NCBI RefSeq assembly: GCF_900110435.1
Contig: NZ_FODT01000009.1
Span: 1-64,000, forward strand
Origin: Rhodopseudomonas pseudopalustris
GTDB taxonomy: Bacteria; Pseudomonadota; Alphaproteobacteria; Rhizobiales; Xanthobacteraceae
Direction of reading: 5' to 3'
DNA: 64,000 nt
Both the position numbers and the translations under genes were made by a program. The notes under the pieces are model-generated. The model was not told where the DNA came from and ran no database searches. It saw only the letters and a list, made by a program, of their open reading frames with translations. Shown here one piece after another: positions 57,950 through 64,000 of the stretch. Each line of letters begins with the position of its first letter. Position 1 is the stretch's first letter.

Positions 57950-59575
57950 TCACCCGACCTTCTTCACGTCCTTGATCTCGGAGAACACGATGCCTTCGGC
58001 GCGGTCGCGGGTGTAGCCGAGGTAGAATTCGTTCTTGGCGAGATAGACCGGGTCGCCGTCGACGTCGTCGGCGATCGAGGAATTGTTGGCGGTGAGGAAG
58101 GTATCGAGTGTCTTGCGGTCCTCCGACGAGATCCAGCGCGCCAGTTGAAACTCGGACACTTCGAAATCCACCGGCAATTGATATTCGGCCTCGAGCCGGG
58201 CCTTCAGCACGTCGAGCTGCAGCGGACCGACGACGCCGACCAAAGCGGGCGCGCCGTCGCGCGGGCGGAACACCTGCACGACGCCCTCTTCGGACATCTG
58301 CTGCAGCGCTTCCTTCAGCTTCTTGGCCTTCATCGCGTCGCCCAGCCGAACCCGGCGGACGATTTCCGGCGCGAAGCTCGGCACGCCGACGAAGGTGACG
58401 TCCTCGCCCTCGGTCAGGGTGTCGCCGATCCGCAGCGTGCCGTGGTTGGGGATGCCGACGACGTCGCCGGCGAACGCCTCGTCCGCCACCGAGCGGTCCT
58501 GGGCGAAGAAGAATTGCGGCGCCGACAGACTCATATTCTTGCCGGTGCGGACCAGCCGCGCCTTCATTCCGCGTGTCAGCTTGCCGGAGCAAAGCCTTGC
58601 AAAGGCGATGCGATCACGGTGGTTGGGATCCATGTTCGCCTGAATCTTGAAGACGAAGGCGCTCATCTTCGGCTCGTCGGCCTCGATCTTGCGCAGATTG
58701 CTGTCCTGCGCCCGCGGCGGCGGCGCATAGCGGCCGAGCCCTTCCAGCAGATCGCCGACGCCGAAATTGCGCAGCGCCGAGCCGAAATACACCGGCGTGA
58801 GGTGCCCCTCGCGAAACGCCTCCAATTCGAACGGCTTGCAGGCCTCGGTCACCAGCTCGAGTTCGTCCTTCACCGCGGCGACGTCGAGGCTGGCGCTGCG
58901 CTTGCCGAGGTCCTCGATCGCGATCTGCTCGGCCGCACCGGTCTTGGCGCCGCCGCCATCCAGCAGTCGCACGCCGCCGTTGAGAATGTCGTAGGTGCCG
59001 AGGAAGTCGCGGCCGCGCCCGACCGGCCAGGTCATCGGCGTGGTGTCGAGCGCCAGCGTCTTCTCGATCTCGTCCAACAGATCGAACACGTCGCGGCTTT
59101 CGCGGTCCATCTTGTTGATGAAGGTGATGATCGGAATATCGCGCAGCCGGCAGACCTCGAACAGCTTTCGCGTCCGCGCCTCGATGCCCTTGGCGGCGTC
59201 GATCACCATCACCGCCGAGTCGACCGCGGTCAGCGTGCGGTAGGTGTCCTCCGAGAAGTCCTCGTGGCCCGGCGTGTCGAGCAGGTTGAAGACGAGGCCG
59301 TCGAATTCGAAGGTCATCACCGAGGTGACCACCGAGATGCCGCGGTCGCGCTCGATCTTCATCCAGTCCGACCGGGTGTTGCGGCGCTCGCCCTTGGCCT
59401 TGACCTGGCCGGCGAGATTGATCGCGCCACCGAACAGCAGCAGCTTTTCGGTCAGCGTGGTCTTGCCGGCGTCGGGATGCGAGATGATCGCAAAGGTGCG
59501 CCGCCGCGCCACTTCCTGGGCGAGCGAAGTCGGGGTCGAGGACGGCGCTTCGGCCGGAATGGCGAGATCGGACAT
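57950..59575 (-). CDS. prfC: Peptide chain release factor 3
   Basis: A 541-residue translational GTPase that recycles RF1/RF2 from terminated ribosomes. G1 is I-S-H-P-D-A-G-K-T-T-L-T-E-K; the RF3-type segment K-A-K-G-E-R-R-N-T-R-S-D-W follows; switch I has E-R-D-R-G-I-S-V-V; G3 is L-D-T-P-G-H-E-D-F; G4 is I-N-K-M-D-R-E. Length and order are standard. It is convergent with the NmrA-like gene and divergent from the riboswitch-sugE unit. Confidence 0.97.
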   Translation of the reverse strand: MSDLAIPAEAPSSTPTSLAQEVARRRTFAIISHPDAGKTTLTEKLLLFGGAINLAGQVKAKGERRNTRSDWMKIERDRGISVVTSVMTFEFDGLVFNLLDTPGHEDFSEDTYRTLTAVDSAVMVIDAAKGIEARTRKLFEVCRLRDIPIITFINKMDRESRDVFDLLDEIEKTLALDTTPMTWPVGRGRDFLGTYDILNGGVRLLDGGGAKTGAAEQIAIEDLGKRSASLDVAAVKDELELVTEACKPFELEAFREGHLTPVYFGSALRNFGVGDLLEGLGRYAPPPRAQDSNLRKIEADEPKMSAFVFKIQANMDPNHRDRIAFARLCSGKLTRGMKARLVRTGKNMSLSAPQFFFAQDRSVADEAFAGDVVGIPNHGTLRIGDTLTEGEDVTFVGVPSFAPEIVRRVRLGDAMKAKKLKEALQQMSEEGVVQVFRPRDGAPALVGVVGPLQLDVLKARLEAEYQLPVDFEVSEFQLARWISSEDRKTLDTFLTANNSSIADDVDGDPVYLAKNEFYLGYTRDRAEGIVFSEIKDVKKVG

Positions 59576-59670
59576 GCGGAGCCTGTGGCAGGGAAAACGG
59601 GCGTAATCAAGCGGATTTCGGGGCGCGCGACGGCTTGCAGGCTGCCCTTGGGTGTCTCATATAGGTGCTC

Positions 59671-59713
59671 GAGGACGACCTCCCAATCACCCTTTCGGCC
59701 GGGACGACCCGGC
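59671..59713 (+). ncRNA. Guanidine-II (mini-ykkC) riboswitch
   Basis: Two short hairpins with identical ACGA loops: stem 59671-59674/59679-59682 with loop 59675-59678, and stem 59698-59703/59708-59713 with loop 59704-59707. Paired stem-loops with ACGR loops are the definition of the guanidine-II class. Downstream, TGCGCATG (59724-59731) can pair perfectly with CATGCGCA (59759-59766), whose end touches the aaggagg site (59766-59772) of sugE. This is a plausible expression platform controlling translation. The downstream gene is a SugE/Gdx exporter, the classical target. Confidence 0.88.
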
Positions 59714-59777
59714 TTCCCGAGACTGCGCATGTTCCGCGCCGCTTCGCAGCGCCCGAATCATGCGCAAGGAGGCCCTC

Positions 59778-60092
59778 ATGGCTTGGCTTTATCTTTTCTT
59801 TGCCGGATTGCTCGAAATCGGCTGGGCGATCGGCCTTAAATACACCGAAGGTTTCACGAGGCTGATGCCCTCGCTGCTGACGATTGCGGCTATGGCGGCG
59901 AGCATGGTGCTGCTCGGGCTGGCGCTGAAGACACTGCCGATCGGCACCGCCTATGCGATCTGGACCGGAATCGGCGCAGTCGGCACCGCCTTGCTCGGCA
60001 TCGCGCTGTTCGGGGATCCCGCGACGGTGGCACGGCTGGCCTGCATCGGCCTGATCGTCGCCGGCATCATCGGGCTGAAGGTCGTGACCTGA
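59778..60092 (+). CDS. sugE: SugE/Gdx-type guanidinium exporter (SMR family)
   Basis: A 104-residue inner-membrane protein with four spans. The opening [17 protein letters not shown] has the essential Glu14 of the SMR family, followed by [10 protein letters not shown], and [14 protein letters not shown] in the third span. That pattern is SugE/Gdx rather than EmrE. Gdx exchanges guanidinium for protons. The guanidine-II riboswitch upstream supports that substrate. aaggagg site six bases before ATG. Confidence 0.93.
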   Translation: MAWLYLFFAGLLEIGWAIGLKYTEGFTRLMPSLLTIAAMAASMVLLGLALKTLPIGTAYAIWTGIGAVGTALLGIALFGDPATVARLACIGLIVAGIIGLKVVT

Positions 60093-60311
60093 GTTCCCGA
60101 AAACCGACCGGGCTGACCGTCATGGCGCGGAGTGCGGTAACGAAGCAAACCAGCCCCGGTGCATCGAGCTGAGTTGCTTGGCTCCACTCGCCATCGCGTG
60201 TCTGGAGCAGGACGACTTCAATCTTCGCATTCTCATCCTGCTCCATCCCTTTGTTTGAGGATGACTTTCCGAGAGTCAGCATCCACCTTCGGGGACAGGC
60301 TCTGGCCGCCC

Positions 60312-61322
60312 TCAGAACGTCGGTAGCAGTCTCGTCGCCCAATAGGCCAAAGCGGCGACGATGGCGGAGGCCGGGATCGTGATTACCCAGGCGTAGACGA
60401 TCGAGCTCGCCACGTTCCAGCGCACCGCCGACATCCGCCGCGCCGCGCCGACGCCGACGATCGCGCCGGTGATGGTGTGGGTGGTCGAGACCGGCACGCC
60501 GAGGAAGGTCGCCATGAACAGCGTCGCCGCGCCGCCGGTCTCGGCGCAGAACCCCTGCATCGGCGTCAGCTTGGTGATCCGCAGCCCCATGGTGCGAACG
60601 ATCCGCCAGCCGCCCATCAGGGTGCCGAGCGCCATCGCCGCCTGGCACGACAGCACCACCCAGAATGGCACCGAGAATTCGCTGCCGAGATAGCCCTGCG
60701 AGTACAAAAGTACCGCGATGATGCCCATGGTCTTCTGGGCGTCGTTGCCGCCATGGCCGAGCGAATACAGCGAGGCGGAGACGAATTGCAGGATGCGGAA
60801 GGCGCGGTCCACGGCGAACGGCGTCGAGCGCACCGCGGCCCAGGACACGATCGCGACCAGCACCAGCGCCAGCAGGAAGCCGACCACCGGCGACAGCACG
60901 ATCGCCAGCAATGCCTTCGACAGCCCGCTCCACACCGCCGCCGACAGCCCGGCCTTGGCAAGCCCGGCACCGAGCAGCCCGCCGATCAGCGCATGCGACG
61001 AACTCGACGGGATGCCGAGCGCCCAGGTGACGATGTTCCAGACGATCGCGCCGCACAGTGCCGCGAAGATCACCGACGCGTCGATCACGCTGGGATTGAT
61101 GATGCCGGTGCCGATGGTGTTGGCGACGTGCAGGCCGAACACCAGGAACGCCACGAAATTGAAGAACGCAGCCCACAACACCGCATATTGCGGGCGCAGC
61201 ACCCGGGTCGACACGATGGTGGCGATCGAATTGGCGGCGTCGTGCAGGCCGTTCAGAAAGTCGAACAGCAGCGCGACGGCGATCAATCCGACCAGAATAG
61301 GCAGCCCGAGCGAAGCGTCCAC
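60312..61322 (-). CDS. pit: Pit-family inorganic phosphate transporter
   Basis: A 336-residue membrane transporter with about ten spans. The duplicated family signature is visible as F-D-F-L-N-G-L-H-D-A-A-N-S-I-A near residue 20 and G-H-G-G-N-D-A-Q-K near residue 190; also G-I-P-S-S-S-S-H-A-L-I-G and G-V-P-V-S-T-T-H-T. It takes up metal-phosphate with protons. The DUF47 gene ends 15 bases upstream of its start on the same strand, a standard pairing. The region 60093-60311 holds no gene that I can support. Confidence 0.95.
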   Translation of the reverse strand: MDASLGLPILVGLIAVALLFDFLNGLHDAANSIATIVSTRVLRPQYAVLWAAFFNFVAFLVFGLHVANTIGTGIINPSVIDASVIFAALCGAIVWNIVTWALGIPSSSSHALIGGLLGAGLAKAGLSAAVWSGLSKALLAIVLSPVVGFLLALVLVAIVSWAAVRSTPFAVDRAFRILQFVSASLYSLGHGGNDAQKTMGIIAVLLYSQGYLGSEFSVPFWVVLSCQAAMALGTLMGGWRIVRTMGLRITKLTPMQGFCAETGGAATLFMATFLGVPVSTTHTITGAIVGVGAARRMSAVRWNVASSIVYAWVITIPASAIVAALAYWATRLLPTF

Positions 61323-61337
61323 AATCCGGCCCCTGCC

Positions 61338-61982
61338 CTAGACTTGCTCGATGACGATGCTGTTGATCTCGTTCGCGACGTCGTCGAACCGGTCGGCAAC
61401 CTTCTCGAGATGGTCGTAGATCTCGGCGCCGACGATAAAGTCCATCGTGTTGGCGTTGCGGTGCTTGAGGAACAGCTCCTTCAGGCCGATATCGTGCAAA
61501 TCGTCGACCCGGCCCTCGAGCTTGCCGATCTCCTCGGTCATCGCAGTCAGCATCTGCAAATTCGGCCCGATCGACTTCATCAGCGGCAGCGCCTTGCCGA
61601 CCAGATTGGCGCTCTCGACCAGCAATGAGCCGATCTCGCGCATTGGCGGCTCGAATTCGCGAACTTCGAACAGGATCACCGCCTTGGCGGTCTGCTGCAT
61701 CTGATCGATGGCGTCGTCCATCGCGGTGATCAGATTCTTGATGTCGACGCGGTCGAACGGGGTGATGAAGGTCCGGCGCACCGCCATCAGCACCTCACGG
61801 GTAATTCCGTCTGCCTCGGCCTCGAAATGGCTGACCCGCTGGCAATGCACCGGCGTCTCGTCGCCTCCCCGAAGCATGTCCTGCAGCGCTTGCCCACCTT
61901 GGACGACGGTCTGGGCATGCCGGGCGAACAGGTCGAAAAACCTCTCCTCCCTGGGCAGAAAGGCTCGAAAGTAGCGAAGCAT
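61338..61982 (-). CDS. DUF47 (PhoU-like) partner of Pit
   Basis: A 214-residue helical PhoU-like protein. Visible are E-E-R-F-F-D-L-F near the N-terminus, E-A-D-G-I-T-R-E-V near residue 53, T-P-F-D-R-V-D-I near 75, M-D-D-A-I-D near 87 and A-D-R-F-D-D-V-A-N near the end. The repeated acidic motifs bind metal. DUF47 proteins pair with Pit transporters and are thought to regulate them. It precedes pit in the same operon. Confidence 0.9.
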   Translation of the reverse strand: MLRYFRAFLPREERFFDLFARHAQTVVQGGQALQDMLRGGDETPVHCQRVSHFEAEADGITREVLMAVRRTFITPFDRVDIKNLITAMDDAIDQMQQTAKAVILFEVREFEPPMREIGSLLVESANLVGKALPLMKSIGPNLQMLTAMTEEIGKLEGRVDDLHDIGLKELFLKHRNANTMDFIVGAEIYDHLEKVADRFDDVANEINSIVIEQV

Positions 61983-62569
61983 TGGGAGTTATCCGATTGA
62001 CGGGGCTGGGCCCGGGCGTCGGCCCGCGTCACAGGAGCGTCATAAATCACCTCGGGCGATGGCAGGCAACCGCCCATTCGAAGAACACCTCCCCCATCGA
62101 CGCGTATCAGGGGTTCCTGGCGGGCCGGCCGGCCGATGCAACGCAGCGACACACTACAACGCCAACGATTGACGCTCCCCGGTCATCCACAGAAATACAC
62201 GCGGGCCAATATTGCGTCGCAATCGAAATCACCGCGCAAGCGCCCTTCGCGAATCACTTGAACACGCTGAGGTCGATTCGAGCTGCGCGAACCTGTGAGT
62301 CGCAGCGGTACCCAGAAACAGATCACCCCCCTGTCAACGCCCGACCCCGGAAAATTTTTGAGGACAGTACAAGCTGCGTCCGAGCCCGGCGAGACGCCGA
62401 ACTTCTCTCCTGACTATCAACACTTAGCGGCCATTGCTGAGCTGAACTGAGAGGCTGTTGAATCGACCTGAGAGCAGCGCCGCGTATTGAATTCGCTAAC
62501 GCTCTGTTAAAGTCAGGCAGACTTGTCACTTTCCAACCGCGGCGCACATCACCGCAGAATTGGGCGGCC
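61983..62569. other. Intergenic region, divergent promoters
   Basis: About 590 bases between the DUF47 gene and the divergent DUF4407 gene. Frames are short and atypical. One aggctgttgaa string near 62451 resembles the end-like string at 954, but no transposase is present. Nothing else seen. Confidence 0.45.
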
Positions 62570-64000
62570 ATGATTCAAAGCGCACTTGGTGTCATCGCAG
62601 GCGTCGATCGCAAGACCCTCTCGACCTGCCCGGCCTCCGACAAGCTGTGGGCCGCGCATCTCGGCGCGTCGCTCTGCCTCTCCTTCATCGTCGTGCTCGG
62701 CGTTTCGTATCACGCCACCGGCTACATGATCGAGAGCGTCTCGACGCGGTTGCTGGTCTCCGGCGTGATCGCGCTCACCGTGCTGATGTTCGATCGCGCG
62801 CTGTGCCAGTCGGATTGGTTCTATCAGGGGACGCTCTGGGATACCGCGCCGATCCAGTCGAGCGCCGAAGCAAAGCAGACCGCCTGGCGGTTCGTGCGCG
62901 TCGGGATCCGGCTGCTGATGTCGTTCGGGCTCGCCTGGGTGATCGCGATGTTCCTGGAACTCGCGATCTTCTCCGGCACCATCAACGAGAAGATCGAGGC
63001 GGACCGCGTCGCCGCCAATCAGCCGATCTACAACAAGATCGCGCAATACGAGTCGGGGCTGAACGCCGAGGTCGCCCGCCGGCAGGCCAGCATTGATGCG
63101 CTGGAGGCCCTGCACCGCGACGCACTTACCGAGGCGCCGGCGCCGGAGCCGAACCTCCAGACCCGCAACGACGACATCGAACAACAGATCAAGGCGCTGG
63201 TTGTCCGCGAGAGCGAAATCCGCGCCGATATTGGTCAGATCGACCGCACCATCCAGCGCTACATCGCCGACATGAACGCCGAAGAGTTCGGGATGAAGGC
63301 CTCGCCGAACAATTCGGGCCGCCCCGGCGCGGGGCCGCGCTATGAATTCGCCAAGAAGCAGAAAGAGGCGTTCCTGGTCCAGCGCGCCGCGCGCGAAGCC
63401 GAGATCGCCCAGCTCCACGTCAAGCGCGACGAACTGCGCGCGGCGCAATCCAAGATCGGCGCCGAGGCGCTGGTCGCGCGCGATCAGGAGCGCGCCGCAA
63501 TCAAGGCCAAGGCCGATGCGCTGCAGACCCGGATCGATGCCGCCCGCGCCGAGCTCAAGTCGTTTGAAACGGCCAAGGTCGCCAGCGTCGCCGAGTTCCG
63601 CAGCAAGGCGCTGGCCGAGTCGTACTACCAGGACAAGAGGGAGCTGGTCGACCCGCTGACACGGATCGCAGCCTATCAGGAGTTGAAGAACGACCCCAAG
63701 GACGGCGGCACCATGACGCTGTTCTCGTGGATGACGCGCTTCTTCATCATCTTCCTCGAAATCGTTCCAGTCGTTGCGAAAATCTTCTTCTCGCCGCCGA
63801 GCGTCTATGCCGCCAAGATCCAGGCCCAGGTCGAGCGCGCACGGCAGCGGATCGAGAACAACGAGGATCTGGACGACGACAAGCCGGCGGAGCCCGCCCC
63901 CGTGCTGGCGATGGCGGCGATGCCGCTGCCGGCAATGAGCCTCGACCCGGTTGTTGTGAAACCTGCGCCGCAGCCGAAGGCCGAGCCGCCGAAACAGCCG
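62570..64000 (+). CDS. DUF4407 membrane protein, right end missing
   Basis: The first 477 codons of a gene that continues past the window. Two pairs of spans (about residues 30-85 and 115-140) are followed by a long coiled-coil with many Glu/Arg/Lys/Ala (about residues 150-360). Another hydrophobic segment lies near residue 390 (F-F-I-I-F-L-E-I-V-P-V-V-A-K), and then a Pro/Ala-rich tail. This layout is that of DUF4407 proteins of unknown role. E-L-A-I-F near residue 130 fits the family. The start has weak Shine-Dalgarno support. It could act in envelope organisation; no partner is visible. Confidence 0.8.
   Translation, partial: MIQSALGVIAGVDRKTLSTCPASDKLWAAHLGASLCLSFIVVLGVSYHATGYMIESVSTRLLVSGVIALTVLMFDRALCQSDWFYQGTLWDTAPIQSSAEAKQTAWRFVRVGIRLLMSFGLAWVIAMFLELAIFSGTINEKIEADRVAANQPIYNKIAQYESGLNAEVARRQASIDALEALHRDALTEAPAPEPNLQTRNDDIEQQIKALVVRESEIRADIGQIDRTIQRYIADMNAEEFGMKASPNNSGRPGAGPRYEFAKKQKEAFLVQRAAREAEIAQLHVKRDELRAAQSKIGAEALVARDQERAAIKAKADALQTRIDAARAELKSFETAKVASVAEFRSKALAESYYQDKRELVDPLTRIAAYQELKNDPKDGGTMTLFSWMTRFFIIFLEIVPVVAKIFFSPPSVYAAKIQAQVERARQRIENNEDLDDDKPAEPAPVLAMAAMPLPAMSLDPVVVKPAPQPKAEPPKQP

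Noticed and set aside
57920-59839. 639-codon plus-strand frame across prfC
   Set aside because: RF3 motifs on the other strand are complete; the long frame is only GC-bias and would overlap the riboswitch.

Overview
The window is high-GC alphaproteobacterial chromosome from a purple non-sulfur phototroph, most likely Rhodopseudomonas palustris or a close relative. The main evidence is a light-harvesting pucB-pucA pair, a biliverdin-type bacteriophytochrome, a Bradyrhizobium-type flagellin with FlbT, and a complete heme-uptake island. Species assignment is inference from protein resemblance; no search was run.

Layout. (1) 1-5.7 kb: two tandem genes for 16-residue-repeat proteins of unknown function, an IS5-type transposase remnant, a response regulator lacking its DNA-binding domain, the pucBA pair, an IS3-type remnant and an ABC exporter. 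This stretch is scarred by insertions. (2) 5.7-12 kb: a frameshifted c-type cytochrome, a secreted Gly-rich protein, NifX-like and YbgC-like proteins, a PadR regulator with clear palindromic operators, fragments of LysR and peroxiredoxin genes, a PaaI-like thioesterase, a DUF5368 membrane protein and a Tat-type sulfide dehydrogenase-like flavoprotein. (3) 12-20 kb: an internally deleted chemotaxis receptor, a two-RCK potassium channel next to a bacteriophytochrome kinase, a DUF3365 heme protein, thioredoxin 2 and a metallo-beta-lactamase-fold protein. (4) 20-25 kb: two LuxR-type regulators, flbT and a very large flagellin with a duplicated insert. (5) 25.6-36.4 kb: hyuA-hyuB, a class III aminotransferase and a complete Liv-type ABC importer on the minus strand, divergent from an IclR regulator across an operator-rich intergenic region. 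This is probably one amino-acid or amide-derivative catabolic regulon. (6) 36.4-47.6 kb: a heme island with tonB-exbD-exbB, hutX, an IsdG/HmuQ-like monooxygenase, an outer-membrane receptor, an NAD(P)-binding reductase, the radical-SAM enzyme hutW, then divergent hemP-hmuTUV. It appears to carry both oxygen-dependent and anaerobic routes for opening heme. (7) 47.9-56 kb: a CHASE3-type histidine kinase, then a minus-strand set of a TPR/beta-barrel (SLAM-like) outer-membrane protein, a FecR-domain protein with a TbpB-like C-terminus, and a CHASE2 cyclase. (8) 56-64 kb: a divergent TetR/NmrA-type pair, prfC, a guanidine-II riboswitch in front of a SugE/Gdx exporter, a Pit phosphate transporter with its DUF47 partner, and a DUF4407 protein running off the right edge.

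The strongest candidates for something undescribed are the tandem 16-residue-repeat proteins at the left edge and the SLAM-like/FecR/CHASE2-cyclase set at 49.4-55.1 kb. Well-supported single observations are the two ACGA-loop hairpins before sugE, the Phe44-Met45 LH2 alpha subunit, a 15-bp motif shared by the two heme promoters, and a one-base frameshift that removes a CNGCH heme site.
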